The notes: generated by a model not told the origin, from the sequence alone. DNA of 64,000 bases from Rallus limicola (GCA_022605955.1 JAKCOZ010000011.1:3654537-3718536), one strand, 5' to 3'. Counted from the first letter of the stretch, positions 43,143 through 56,968 are shown. Numbers and translations are program-made.

Positions 43143-44875
43143 GCAAACCCTAGAGAATGTCAGAGAGCACTAGGTGCCTCCCAAGTGTGCAACTAAATGG
43201 GATGCATCCATTCAAGCTAAAGACTCTGGGCTCCCTTTCCAGTCACTGCAGACCCTTGCAGGCAAGCAGGCATGAATCATTTGACCTCTCTGAGATGCCT
43301 GCCTTAGACTGAGACGAAACTGTGCCGTAGAAGTGCCTGTCTCTCTCCTCTGACTACAAAGGGACCTCGGGGTGATTAGCTCAGCTCTGGATGTTTACAG
43401 CATGTATGGCAAAATTTGACCAGACGACTCTCACCCTTGGGCCTTTGCTATTCTGCATGTCCCCCGTGTCCCTTCCAAGGCTGGGTTTCTAATAGAAAAA
43501 GGGGAAAAAAAAAGAAAGATGAAGAGGCCCTCCCACTCTGTCTCTGCTTACATTGTCCTTACACTAAATGGAGAGGATCCTAATAGGATATTTAGAAGAG
43601 GTTAACTCTTCAGAAGCCTCTGTCTCTGTCCTACATCCTGGACGCCTGCCAGAGCAAAGCCAAGGATAACAAACCAGCTTTCGTTCAAGTATTCTGAGCC
43701 AATTAAAAAAGACAAATTAGTTTGGCCTTATCTCTTCTTCCTCCTCCCCCTTCCCACCCGAGAGACAAGAGGGGATTCGCGGAGGAATGTTTCTCCTCTG
43801 TGATGGCTCTGCCTCGCTGAACTCTTCAAGGTCTATGATGGATGAAAGCTCTCTCTTCCATTATGCTTCCGACAGCCCGCTGGGTCCTAATGGGATGGGG
43901 TGGGGAGCAGGGGCAGCAGTTGGGGGGGGACCAGAGTGGCAAAGCAGGGAGAAAACTTTGTGTGGGGAGCAAAGACAGCGGAGCTAATGGACATCTCTTC
44001 CCCATCCAAGCTCAGGATGAGGATCTCTGCAACCTTGCAAGCCCCAGTATGAGATAAACAAGAAATACCCTGTGCTATCTACCCTTTCCTTTTGTTATTC
44101 TTTCTTCCACTGCATTTTTTGACATGTAGGTACTGGGAGCAGGAACTCAGGTATGGCCTGGGTATGCATGCCAGGAGAGGGGGTGTGTGTGTGTGGAAAA
44201 TTGCCAGGAAAAGCTTTTAGGAAGAACTATCTGGTTCAGTTCTGGGCTTTTTAAAGACATCACGTGCTGATTTGACCTCTGCCATGGTCTGAGCTCATCT
44301 GCATGAAAAGCAGGGCAGAAACATCTGAGCAGCCGCAGTGAGTCAGAGCAGAGCTCTTGCTCTTTCCCAACCCTGGCCACTAGCAATTGTTTATGCAAAG
44401 GGTTTAAGAAGCGGGGCAAAAGGGGTGATACATCAACAGGCTCGGCTGTGCTATGGCCACACGCTTGCTGCACCCAGGGGATTTCAGATGGGGCACACCG
44501 AAAAGGTGAGGTGCTCCATCTGAACCTCATGTGGGTGAAGCAGCACCCCTGTGCTCGGGCCACAGCGACATTGCCCCCTGCAGATTTAGGATGGCTCATG
44601 TTGGTGCTATTTGGCTTAGGCCAAAACTGTGCCAAGCATCGTGCTAACGATGCAGATAATCAGGTTCCAGTATCTGTGTTTGGCACTGTTGAATTTGTTT
44701 GTAGAGCTGTGTCCTGTGACGGAAAAGATCACCTCATTCCCAAGATTAGAAACCCACTTGTTGTTCGTGATAATGCTGAGCTCTTTTCATCCCTCTCTTG
44801 CACTGTCTTTGTTTCACAGCTGGGGAGACACATGCCTTACCCCATGAGACACTGCAAGAAGGGGAGTTTAAATCC
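43143..44875. other. Intergenic; candidate regulatory stretch, no gene seen
   Basis: Unique. 43480-43790 combines GGATAAC, CCAATTAAAAAAG, CAAATTAG and CTTATCT motifs with a pyrimidine tract. A G-rich run (GGGATGGGGTGGGGAGCAGGGG) lies at 43892-43913. Short (GT)n is near 44185. No coding feature was recognised. Confidence 0.45.
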
Positions 44876-44980
44876 CATAGAATCATAGAATCATCAAGGT
44901 TGGAGAAGAGCTTCAAGATCATCAAGTCCAACCATCGGCCCTACATCACCATAATCTCTAAAACATCTCTCTCCCAAGCT
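44876..44980 (-). mobile_element. CR1 3' fragment, - orientation
   Basis: CATAGAATCATAGAATCATC then AAGTCCAACCATCGGCCC and CCATAATCTCTAAAAC. Confidence 0.88.
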
Positions 44981-46871
44981 AACACTGGAGTCTCATTTGG
45001 CTAATTGGTTTCCTGGGGAAGGAAGGGACAAGACCCAGCACCCACTGCAGATAAGCCCAGGGTACTCTGTCCCCAGTCTGTGGACCTTGGGATGAAGAAA
45101 GTCAAAACATCCAAGCAATTCAGGAGAACAAGACCCCTTGGTTTCCATCCAGTCTCAATCTCCTAGACTCTTGAAGGACTTTGCAATATCCTGCTTCTGT
45201 GAGTCCATGAGAAACGCTCCAGGGTGCCTTCAACAGTAAGGCTGTGTCCTTAGAGTAGGAGAAAGAAAGACTTTACAGAAAGTTCCTGAGGAAGTCTCCA
45301 GCCCCCTTTTGTGGGACACCTATAAGGAAGGAGTTGGATGCATCTGACTTTCTGCTCATGCTGTCCAATAGTTGGAAATGCAGAGAAGGAGCAGCAGACC
45401 AGGAGGCATGGGGACAGCAAAAGGATGAGGTTTCAGAGAAAAGATGAAAATACAAACCAAGTCAGGGCCCCATGGAGAGAAGATGATGTTAACTGCACTT
45501 TGTTCCATCTGATTTGGACTGAGTTGGGTTTGAAAGGTTAGCAGGAGGTTGTTCTCCCTTATTCCTATTTAATCAGCATGACCTGGCATTAAATACAGGA
45601 TGCCAGAGAAGTCTAGATTCCCCTCAGGACAAGCATCTCCCAGACAACAGCAGTGCAAGGCTCCTCCTGCCTCACCCCAACACTTGCCTCTTTCCCACCA
45701 GCACCACTGGAGACTGTCACAGAGAGATTAGCTCCTGACCATGGCCCTGCAGTGACACAGCAGGCAAGACTGGCTGGGATGGTAGGGATGCTCCTTGGGT
45801 AAAACCTAGACTAAGGAAAAGGGCTCATGAATTATTTGGAAACCACGTAGAGGTCCTGGAGATGGGAGATGTGCACAACTGGGGTGAGGATCATGCTAGA
45901 TCCTTCGTAAGGTCATTTTTTCTTTAAGGACCTGGTTTCTGCATAGTGTCTGCAGCAGCAGGGACTTTGCAGAGACAGGGGACAATGCCAGGCACAGCCT
46001 TCCCAGGGCAGAGCTGTGACTATACCCCATGGGCAAGGTGCCAGGAGGGTTTTCTAGGAACCACTCAAAAGGACCTGTGGGGCTTGAGGTCAACACTGCA
46101 GCACTTTCACGTCAGCCCCAGGGACACAGGGTGTAAAAGACTGTTGGAGGCACAGGAGCAGTCCCTTGGAGAGGCTCTGGACAGGCTATAAAAGGAGCTG
46201 GTCTCTGCTAAATTCCACAGGGAGGGAACATGCTGTAATTACACCGGTGATGTCTCAATCAACAGTGGCACAAACCAGAACCTTCCAGTTCTGCAGTGGA
46301 GAACAACAAGAGCCAGGGGGGGTGGAAACAATATGCCTTGTGCCCTTGAAACAGGGAACGTGCAAATTAAAGTTTAGTCTGAAGCTCCACTCCTCTGCAA
46401 GCTCAGCCCTGGGCTTGGAAAGGGGGTTGTGCACGTGGGCTGCTGGGAGAGAGAAACAGTGGGAGAGAAAACAGGAAAGGGAGAGGTGTGTGTCTGTGTG
46501 TGTGTGTGTAGGGGGGGGAGAGATGCGAAAAGGAGGAAAGAAAGATTTAGGATAAACATATCCCTGCTGATAAGCAATCAGGGTCGAGATGGGAGGGGCT
46601 GGAAAACCTGCTCAGAAGGAATGAATGAAGGGGCTTTCTTTTATTCAGCCATGGGGCACTCTTGATATGCAAGAGCCTGCAGCCCCTCCCTGCCATGCTG
46701 AAGGCTGTGTACACAGGGCATGAAAAACTTGATGCCCGTCCCCAGGGTTGGGAGCTGATCCTTCGTCTCATATGGAGATGACCAGGCTGACTTCCAAAGG
46801 GTCTGGATCACCACTGGTTCTGTGGGTCTCAGAGAAACACAGCAAGGACAGAGCACAATATTGTGATATGT
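44981..46871. other. Intergenic, no gene seen
   Basis: Unique sequence with a short interrupted (TG)n at about 46487-46509. No gene or RNA was recognised. Confidence 0.6.
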
Positions 46872-46959
46872 CTTAGGGACCCTGCTTTGGCAGGGGGTTG
46901 GACTCGATGATCTCTGGAGGTCCCTTCCAACCCCTGTGATTCTGTGATTCTGTGATTCC
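46872..46959 (+). mobile_element. Very short young-family CR1 3' end, + orientation
   Basis: CTTAGGGACCCTGCTTTGGC to CCCCTGTGATTCTGTGATTCTGTGATTCC. It has 88 bp with three tail units. Confidence 0.93.
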
Positions 46960-47170
46960 TTTGGCATCTTGGTATCAAAACTCTGTGCTGGGAGCCAAGT
47001 ATTTGTGAGAACAAAGAGCAATCCCAAACGATTGAAGGAAAAAGGAGGATTTAGCAAAGGGATCCTGCACCCAGCAAGCTAGGATTGATGGAGGCCAACC
47101 ACAAGGTCACAGGAACAGGAGAGGATCTGCATTGCAGATCAGAAGCTGAGCATGAGTCCGTTGGTGCGAA

Positions 47171-47714
47171 GGAATCACAGAATCACAGAACCATAGGGGC
47201 TGGAAGGGACCTCCAGCTATCATCGGGTCCAACCCCCTGCCAAAGCAGGGTCCCTAGGACAGGGCACACAGGGCGGTGTCCAGACAGGGCTGGAATCTCT
47301 CCAGAGAAGGAGACTCCACACCCCCCTGGGCAGCCTGTCCCAGGGCTCCCTCACCCTCACTGGGAAGAAGTTCTTCCCCAGATTGGGGGGGAACTCCCTG
47401 TGCTCCAACTTGAGCCCTTCACCCCTTGTCCTGTCCCCACAGACACTGAGAAGAGGCTGCCCATTTCCCCTGTGTCCCACCCTTCAGCTCTTGATCCCCA
47501 TTGATCAGATCCCCTCTCAGGCTTCTTTTCTCCAGGCTGAACAGCCCCAGCTCCCTCAGCCTTTCCTCACAGGGGAGATGCTCCAGGCCCTTCATCATCT
47601 CCATAGCCTCCTCTGGACTCTCTCCAGGAGATCCCTGGCTTTTTTATCCCAGGGAGCCCAGCACTGGACACAACACTCCAGGTGGGGCCTGACCAGGGTA
47701 GAGCAGAGGGGGAA
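47171..47714 (-). mobile_element. CR1 LINE fragment, - orientation
   Basis: About 545 bp, young family, GGAATCACAGAATCACAGAACC to GACCAGGGTAGAGCAGAGG. It is nearly co-terminal with 18566-19119. Confidence 0.94.
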
Positions 47715-49029
47715 AGGAGGTTAACTCCACACTGGGAAATATAACTGGTGTGTAACCTGGGATAGGGGATGTCCAGACTGCTCTGTGCTGGAGCACCAGG
47801 CCCAGCGTAAGGCATCAGGCGAGAGTATGCGAGCAAAGGGAAGGAATGCAGAAGATGGTCAGGAGGATGAGCAGGGGAGTGGAAAACACAGACAATGAGG
47901 AGCAGCTGAAGGACATGGACTGTTCACTTCAAAGATAAGACATCGGGTAAATGTGATATGTACCTCATTTGCCTGTCTAGGGAGAGAGGAGAGAGGAAGA
48001 ACAGTGTCCCCATCACCAGTCGTTTACAAGAACAGGCTGCACAGGGAGGAAAGGTTATGGGTGTCTAATCCAGCTGAGGGAGGAGTGTTTGTACTGGCCA
48101 AGTTTTTCAAGGGCCCCTACCTGTTACAATATCCTTCGGTCCTGTTCCCTTTTTATTCCTCCACAGTGCTGAAGATTTGCTCAACATTTGCTCAAGTTGC
48201 CCTCCTGATGGTCACACCTGGCATCCCACAGTCTACACGGTGATTTTAGACTCCTGTTGAGCTGCTGGCATCTCTCCCAGTGAAGATCCATCAAGAGCAT
48301 TTCTCAGCACAGGAGGCAGAGCCTGGGAAAAGCATTTTCCAAGCAATACATTTAGCACAAGTCTGTCCTCCAAACTCTGCCCAGTGAGACAATTGCACAT
48401 TGATAATGAAGCAGCCAGGAGTGAAGCACACCTTTAAAGAAAAGCAAAAAATTATGAAAAACATACTGAGTAATAAAGAAAGGACAAGTCCATTTTGAAG
48501 AGGTGAGGTAATAAATCACACAGCTTTCCTGTTCACTTGTGGCCTGCAAACCCAGCAGGACCAGTATAACACCACCAGTATAAAAGCACATAAAGCATTT
48601 TTTTGGGTTACTCCAAGTTTCCCTGGTGAAAATTGTTGCTCTGGTTTCTCCATCACCTTGATTTGATGAGCCATTAGCCTTACCTTGAGCAGAATCCCCC
48701 TGACCATAGATAAGCTCTTGTAAACACCTACCAGGCTGGCCAATGAGTAGGTGCCAGGTCTCCCCCAGCAGTCTCTACAGGTTTGCCAAAGCAAATCTAG
48801 CTGGAGTCTCTATCTACCAGCTGGATAAAAAAACCCAACTCAACCCAACCCAACCCAAATCCACCTGCATCCTTTTCCTAAATCTCCCTTCTCTTTTCAT
48901 GAATCACAGCATTCAAGGCCCCCATGGTCTCACCTCCCGTAGAGCTCAACCTATTACATTTCAGCGTTCTAAGTATGATATTCACATGTAGCTCCCACCC
49001 ATACCTAAATAGCTTGCACTTGGGTAAAA
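47715..49029. other. Intergenic, no gene seen
   Basis: Mostly unique. 47780-48060 may be a badly decayed + strand CR1 (GAGCAGCTGAAGGACATGGAC, GAACAGGCTGCACAGGGAGG) but I cannot fix boundaries. (CCCAA)n-like CAACCCAACCCAACCC lies near 48841. Confidence 0.45.
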
Positions 49030-49350
49030 CATCACTTCCAGAAAAGCATCCACTCTTATTTTAAAGGTATCCAGGGATGAAGAATCCAGGTAGCCTGCTG
49101 ACTAATTACCCTTAGCCACAAACCACAGCCCTGGGTGGTTTGGCTCTGCTTTGCAGCCGTGGGAAGACCGTTTTCTGCTAGATTAAAGATATGTTTTGCA
49201 TCAGGCATTTTTCTCCCCAAGTAGTTCTTCTCTAGACACCTCTCCATCTCCTTTTCTGATAAGCTGACCAGAACAAGCCTTCTGAGCCTGTCATGCAAAA
49301 GCTTTCTCTTTACTTTCTGGATAATTTCTGTAGCTTTTATTTCCATGCCT
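49030..49350 (-). mobile_element. Ancient CR1/L3-type LINE remnant, - orientation
   Basis: Decayed but collinear with the amniote-wide old CR1: TATTTTAAAGGTATCCAGGG, CTAATTACCCTTAGCC, TTCTGCTAGATTAAAGA, CTTTTCTGATAAGCTGACC, GAGCCTGTCATGCAAAAGC and TAATTTCTGTAGCT. It is far more diverged than the avian-specific copies. Confidence 0.65.
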
Positions 49351-52300
49351 GTTCTTATTTTTCAGTATCTTCTTTAAAGCAGCAATGTGGCTTTCACAGT
49401 ATCTATCTCTTCTCACAGAGAGAAGATGTCTCCATCTAAGTGGCTGGTTAGAAATGACAGGACAACAACCAGGATTTTTTATAAAGGTAAAGAAATCAGG
49501 AGAAGGTTTTAGAAATGGGAACATTTTCTGCAGATATTTTTTCTTTCTACTTACCTATAGCAGTCAAGAAAATAGGATGGCAACACCTGCTGGCACCAGA
49601 CCACAGTTACCCATACCATTGTTGGCAAAGTCTTTGCCATGGCCTTGACTCTTGATGAAGAAGTTGAGCTTCTCACCCAGCAGTTGAGCTTCCCAAGATC
49701 TAAGTCCTATGTGGAAGGTGTGATCTGCATGAGAAGGGATTGCCTGCCCACAGCAGGATTTGGCCTGGACTGAAGGCACCTCCAATGCTTCCCCAGACTC
49801 TGGTCCTCAAGAGAAGTTGGCCAAGTAACAAAAGAACCAAAGTGCAGCATTGCTGGGTAGTGGAGAGAGGTGAAGGAGGTGTTGCTCAAACATGGACTGG
49901 TGGATGTGTTAGGTGAGCCATAATACCTCACAAGTGTGGCTTTCTTTTCAATAAGACTACCCTGACTGGGTTGGGGTCAGATCAGGACCACCCTGGCTTT
50001 GAAGCAATGTTGTGTCCCACAGAATATTGGAAGTGGGACCTGACACTGTTTTGGGACACAGCAAACATGAAAGGTCACCAGAGGCCAAGGAGGGTGGGTT
50101 TCATGGGCAGAGCTTTGCACCATCCTCTTCTGCAGCTGAAACAAAACCCTTAAAGCACTTAAAAGCTTGTGCCCCACCTCATCTCCAGTAATAAGACATG
50201 ACAAAATCAGGGCAAGGACAAAGCAATGCTTCCCCAAGACTCTCCTTCAGCTTCTAGCAAGTTACATCTACGTGACATCCTGAGCTGGATGAACCCATCT
50301 CATATTAAATGGCCCTCAATAGCCTGTGTTTCCTCCACCCACTGTCCAGTTGCTTTTCTGAACGCACATGAACCTCTATCTGGGCTGGAGTTCAGCTTGC
50401 CGGGTTTGATCCCCTGCCCTGGTGTCACAAGGCCAAGCTTCTTGCAGACGTTTGAGGTTTGAGGACGTGGCGGGGGCCAGAGGAGCCCTATCAGCCTTGC
50501 CCGTCTCTGAACTCCTGCTGACACCGAAAGGAGACGGCCAGGCTCCCCGGGCTGCTGAGCACAGGGGAACTGCACAGGCCACATCCCAAACAAACAGGAG
50601 GGAAAAGGCAGAAATTGGTCCTTGTAAAAAATGAGACAGGGAAGTAAAGGGGCAAAGTGAGAAGGGAAATGTCTGATTCATTATGCGCTTGTTTTGCTTT
50701 TGTCTTCTCCAAGGAGGAAGAGGATGGAGCACTGCTGAAGACAGACAGAAGGAGATTTCCTGGCCCTGCCTGGGAGAGGATCAGATAATGGTCAGATAAC
50801 AATAGAAATGATGACTGAGACAAAACTGCAGCCACTCGCTGGGCAGGGAGAGCAGCCAGCCCCACCACAGGCAGCCAAAGGCTGAAGCATGAACAGCTTC
50901 AGTGCATGAGCTGGTTGGTCCAGGTAGGAAGGACCTCTGAGAGTCAAGAGCTTCCAAGGCCGCTGCACCCCATTGCATGGGTGCTTCAGCATTTTCATGT
51001 GGAGTCTGAGGACACAACAGTGAGTTCAGCCCATAGATGTGCCTGGGTCTGGTAACCATTTACCATGACTCAACACACAATGTCTCATGTTTCTACTCAT
51101 GCTTTCCCTTCACCAGCACTTCAGACCCTGCCACCTGAGCACTCTGTTTGAACCCAGGTCTGCTGAGTCTCCATCACAGTGGGATTTCAGCAAATCTGAT
51201 GGGTGCCCCTCATGTACAAAGGAGCAATAAACCATCTCTGAAGGTCATCTCAGGAAGATCTGCTTTGGTTCCTCCATTGCAAGTTAAACATATCTAGGGG
51301 TCAACATGCAAACGCAGTCATCCGGGGTATGCAAACACAGATGCAAAAGCCCTGGTAGGCAAATGCAGAAGTCCCAGGCTGAAGCCTGTTCTGTGTGGAT
51401 GAAAAGTGCTGTTGTTGAATTAGTGGTAAGACCGGACACACTACCATGTGTGATGTAATTTCCAGCACCAAACCTCAATGGAAACTGCTTCAAGATGTGA
51501 GTGTGTGTATCACTCACCTTCACCCCTGGGGCAAGCCTGTTTATGTGTGAGTACTCTGCAGCTGGAGAGCTGTGTCTGTTGAACCAGGACAATGGCACAG
51601 AACATGATGCTCACACATGTGCAGAGAGTTTGCCTGGGGTCAGTATTTGCAGTTCACTGTAAACTCCTCTCATCTCAAGGATAAACTCTGAAAGGATGCA
51701 AATGGGATGCAATGGATCTCCACGAGCTTCTTGCTATGCACCATGGAGAAGTCTCAAGCCTGACTCTAGCTACTAAACAGGAGTTTGGGGGTCTGTAGCA
51801 AGACATGTGATTCCTTATCCTTCCACATCAAACAAGCCTGCTGAGCTGACACCAGAGCAGCTGAGCCGCTGGGTTGATGGATGTGCAGCAGACACTGCTC
51901 TGAAGCCACTCAATGCTCACCCTTGCCTGGGGTGAGTCACCTCACAGTTGAACCCAAAGCCCAAAAATCAGCACTGTCTTTTGCTTGGTCACACCGTGAA
52001 TCAGGCACAAGCGAAACAAGTCGGTACATGAGTCATGCCAGGTTTTGATTAATAACACGTTAATTATTATACTGCTTCTACAAGTGGCTACCAGATACAC
52101 ATAATATATGAGGATATATCCCAGCTGCAGCTTCTCTACCAGGCTACTTGGCTTGAGTGAAGCTAAATAGGCTATGTGCGAGTTCATTATTACCACTGGA
52201 CACCCAAGCTGACGCGCCTGTCTGCAAACATCTCCTGAACCTACCCCCATGCACAGGGTCAGGAGGAAAGAATAAGCATGAAATCCCATCCAGGAAGGAG

Positions 52301-55300
52301 TGGGGAGCACCTGATGTAGTCCATCATCAGAGCGATGGATCCCCATCACACCAGATCAGATGGATTGCCATCAAACCAGAGACTGCTCCAAGAGGGAGTT
52401 GCAGGGGGCTTGAAAACACCGCTCCTGCTGACTTTGGCCTTAGGATGATTGTGCAGCAGGGATGCTATGTGAACAGCTGAGTGAAATCAAGCCTCAGGGA
52501 TGATGCTTGGGTATGGTTCCAGACAGCCTGTGCCCTGGGTTGATAATCTCATCGCTGCTCTTGCAATGGCTGGATAGGTGAAATCTAACACTCTTAATCC
52601 TGCCTGGGTATATGGTTCATGTTGCTGTATTTACATAAATTCAATATGTTTCTCTCTTGTCGTCTCCAGAAAAACTGTATATAAAATCCCTTAATTTTTT
52701 CCCCCCTGTTAATCCACAGTACAACAAGCCTTACTTGTAGCCAGAGGACTTTGACCAGGATGATTAAGCCAACATCTCATTCAGGCGGTCCCACACGAGG
52801 TTGTATAGCTGGTCGAGATGTGAAATAATCCTCTCTATCTGAATAATAACCCCCTTTGCACTTCCAGTCCAATTTGTATTCAAGCACATTCTGCTTCCCC
52901 TCAGCCATTCCTCTCCTTTCATCGTGCCTGTTGTGTCCCCTTGCCATGTTATGACTTCACATAAGTAGCTTCATTTGTCCTTCCCATCCAGTCTCAGAAG
53001 CTTTTTTAAGACCTTGGCCACTTAAGGATGCTAAGTTACCATCTACTTTGTGAAAACAGATGTCTAGAGGTCTGAATGGGACTGGGGGAAAAGCCACAAC
53101 GGGAGCTCAACTAGAATATCAGTCAAGGAAAAGCAGCCAAGGAAAGTGCCATTAGGAACAACCCGCGTTGCAACACAGCTCTGGGCTCACCCTGCCACCA
53201 GCAGCTGGGCCAGTCTGGCTGCAGAAATCCAGGTCTGTACCTTCTGGGGCTTGCAGAAGGAACCAGAGAGAAGATTTAACCTGACAAGCCAGCACATTGG
53301 TTAAAAACATTGCCCAGAGGTGGCGGGGAGCGAGGGAGCAAACATTACATACAATAAACCGCCTGCTGCAAATGGTCTGCTCAGCTTGGGGTGGTAGCCC
53401 CCCTCCATCACCCAGTCAGCCCTCCCTCTCCCCTCCCTGCCAGAGAAGGGCTCCTATCTCCTGAGAATCCAGATAAACCCTCCTCTTGCACCCTCCCCTT
53501 CCCACCACCACCCCCACCCCCCCAAAATAAAAGTGAGCTGTCTTAGTGCTAGGATGCAGAAACCACTTCCAAGCCAGCATTACATCAACATTGCAGCTGA
53601 TAAAGGGATGCACAATGGAGTGTTAGACTAATAGAAAAACACAGCTCAGATAAGGCAGGCTCCTGATAGCCTGGGCTGATGTAAAATGCCATTGTCTCCC
53701 TCTCTGTCAGCTGAGTCACAGAGCGATAGGGAATTCCAGTGGCAGCGGGCAAGTCAGGGGTCAGAAACCACAAACCCTGGGTGATGCAAATCCCCTGGCC
53801 TGGGCACGAGTGGGCAGATGGAGTTAAGGGCAGGAGGATGCATTTTGGGGTGCAGGTGGTGGTGGGAGCTGCAGGGATGGGGAGCGAGGATGAAGGATGG
53901 AAAGGGTCCGGGCTGCAAGACTGCGGCTGAGTGGTGCAAGGGTGCATCCAGCACAGGTCCCTCAGCACCACCAGTCCTGGCATGGAACCCATCGATTTTT
54001 ATGGCTTTTCCTTGCTGTTTCACCTCCCTCCCCCTGCCTGATCCACCCCCTGTATTTTCCCCAGGCACACTGAAGTCAGGGAGTACAGCGGAGAGACACA
54101 GCGGGTGGGATGCTGAAAGCACTGCCCTGAAAAACTGTGGTTTTCCCATGATTTTTTGGGTCAAGATCATCTCTTCCATGGGGTTTGAACCACACCAGGC
54201 TTAAGAGGGGCTGGTTCTTGTCTCAAGCTGCTGTCTCACACTAGTCTGAATGATAAGGCTGGAGAGGCATGGGGAAAGGCACCATGCCCGCACCCACCCG
54301 GGTGCCCGGAGCCAGAGGATGTCTGTCTCCATCCCTCCTGTGAACGGGAACTCCCAAAGCCTGCAAGAGGCCTGTGATTGGCCCCCCCAGCCGACAGGGT
54401 GAGGGTGTTTTTCCCTCTACGGGCTCCACTCTCGTTTTCCTGTGCTGCCCTTTGATCTCCTCTCACACGGCCCCAGCCTGTGAGGCTGCCCCAAAGGAAG
54501 AACTCCAGATTACGTGACAGGGTTATGTCATTTTTCCAGCGGACGTGCTGGCCTGGGCTTCCAGTTGAGAGGGCTTTTTTTAGTACCAGTGCTGCACTCC
54601 TTGGCCAGAGACGTCTCAGATAAACCTTGTGTCGGGGATGCTGCAAAGACCCAGTGCCCCAGTGAAAAATCTTCAGTAGGTAGATGAGACCCATGAAGGG
54701 CTCAGGAAACAGCCCTGGCCCTTCTCTCTGTGTTTGCTCACACCTCCATGGGGATATGAGGGGTTCAGAGCTTGCCACAAGCCAGCTGGTGAAAGATCAG
54801 CCCTGGATGAAGCATTGGTGTAGAAGCACATCATGGGTTTTATGCTGGGGAATGAGTGCTGCCTCCTACCCTGGTCTTTGGAGGGGGAGCAGGGCTACAA
54901 GGACATTGCCCATTATAGGGATAGGAAACATGAAATTCCAGTGATGGAGAATCAAATGTGGCTGAAGATGCTCATAGGCTGCCCTTCTGTTTTGATCAGA
55001 AGTGGAGACTTTAGCTGAAAAGTAAACCAACAGCCTAAATGTTTGTTTTCAGCAAAGATTCCTAACACAGTTTTCTTCTGAAAAAAACTTCTGATTCAAA
55101 CCTCTCTCTTTCCCCCCAAACTACTGGTGTCTCTTACCAGTCTAGAAAACTGTGTCATGCTTCTTCATTATCTAAAGGTAGAAACAAAACCCAAAAGGTT
55201 GAAGAATACAAAAAAAAGGAGGACTGAGGCCCATCTACACAATTGCAAAGAAGCCAAGATGGCCAGGCAGTGCTGCTGAAGGTGGAAGATTGTGGAGGAG

Positions 55301-56847
55301 ACCCTGTTATGTAAGGACCTTGGACTCTTGCATCTTGATCCCACCTATTACTCTCTTTGATTCAATAGACTGATGCTATTGGAGCCCCCATGTCAGTCCC
55401 ACTGCAGACTCCTGTGAGTGTGGAAAGGCACAACCTGAACCTGACTTCTGATAACAGCTAGGTAGATGGAAGGTACTTTCTTGTCATAGTACTTAGCTGC
55501 ACAAGGAAGGAGAGAAGGTCTTCTCCATTTGGAAGAAGAGAGGGATGGAGGATCAAGACCCGCTTGCTCCTCAGGACTGCTGGGGGTACAGCTGGTGCCC
55601 TGTTTGCATTCATTTGTAGATGTGTGCTAGGGAAGGACCAAGACAATTTTCCAGAAAGTTCCCCCAACACACTAAAGGCTCCTTTTGAGTCAGTCAGGAT
55701 AGAGTGGTATTGTGGAAGCTGACCCATTCTCCCTCTAAACTCAATATCCTGGAGGTTTCCATTCCTTGGAGGTTCCTACCTCTTGTCTGTCATTGATGGA
55801 GGCAAACATGGGAGGCAGTCTGCATACACTGGCATGGATCAGGGCTTGTGGTCTGTCTGCACTGATCACCTCCAGGACAGAGCAGGAGAAGGCATCCAGC
55901 TTTATATAGAAACTCTGGAGAGATATTCACAGGAGAAATCCTCTATCTGCTCTGGAACACCAGCAGACAATGGCCTAACACCTCTGTTCCTGTGGGGAAA
56001 TCTTCAATGACCACAGATTTTTCATGAAGAAAGGATCATTCCACATAATCAACAGCATTACCCCTTCTGGAACAAAGGGTCCTTGGAACAGCTACTCTCC
56101 TCCAGAAAAAAACATCCCAACTTTGGTTCAAGACCACGAGGTGCTCCTCTGTGCCAAACTACAGCCCAGGCCTTCAAAGATCTTTTGAAGCCAATGGGAT
56201 TTCCTCATTGATAAGACTGGAGGGGTACTGTGCTCTCCTGAAAAACCCTTTAACCCAGTTCAAGACCCATGAGGAGATCTTTATCTACAGAGAAATGCAC
56301 AGACTCTGTCCTCCTGCAAAGATCTTGGAGAGGGTTCAACTGAAAGATTTGGGTCCCTAAATTTAGGGCTTAAGATGGTTGTCCTCACTGAAGATGCACT
56401 AGAGCAGTCAAGATGGAGCTGGGAGACAAAGGAAGCTGAATCCCTCCCTCCATCCCCTTCTGCCTGCACAGGAAGGCCTCAAACTTCAGCTTCATGTAAG
56501 TCAACTGCTTTTCACCTGCATCCTTTTCAGTACTCTCAGGCACCTGGTGCCGTCTCAAAGTCAATAGAAAGTCTTCTGTTGGTATTGACACTTGCAGGCC
56601 GTGCTTTCCATGACCTCTGCTTGGATAAGTGTGACTGCAGCATCCGTTACTTTGCTCTGTAATGCTAAAAGAATTCTGTATTATTTATTGTGAAATCTGG
56701 GATTGCCTTCTCTATTGAAAACAGGCTGACTTAAAAAGCTGACTTCATCTTGGAAGTGAGCGGGTTGGCGTGCCTTAAAAGCATCTTGTCTTGCAGCACC
56801 AAGTGCATTCTCCTGCCCTGAGATGAAATTGTAAAGTGTAAGGGATC
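49351..56847. other. Long CR1-free intergenic stretch, no gene seen
   Basis: 7.5 kb with no recognisable CR1 copy, in contrast to the preceding 28 kb. Open frames up to 180 codons (for example - 54236-54778, + 57776-58285 beyond) lack homology to any family I recognise and overlap frames on the other strand. A CpG-richer patch lies at 50455-50560. C-rich sequence at about 53496-53523 could form a G-quadruplex on the - strand. Confidence 0.55.
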
Positions 56848-56968
56848 AAATCATAGAATCATCGAACCATCGAGCGCGTTAGGGTGGAAGGGACCTTGAA
56901 AGGCCATCTAGTCCAACCTCTTCAGTGAGCAGAGACATCTTCACTAGAGCAGGTCACTCAGAGCCCCA
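56848..56968 (-). mobile_element. CR1 3' fragment, - orientation
   Basis: AAATCATAGAATCATCGAACC, GGTGGAAGGGACCTTGAAAGG and AGTCCAACCTCTTCAGTG. It abuts a second copy. Confidence 0.85.

Noticed and set aside
44147..44635. 162-codon - strand open frame
   Set aside because: No recognisable motif, and several competing frames in the same place.
54236..54778. 180-codon - strand open frame
   Set aside because: No domain, no splice or promoter context and no repeats; I treat it as chance.
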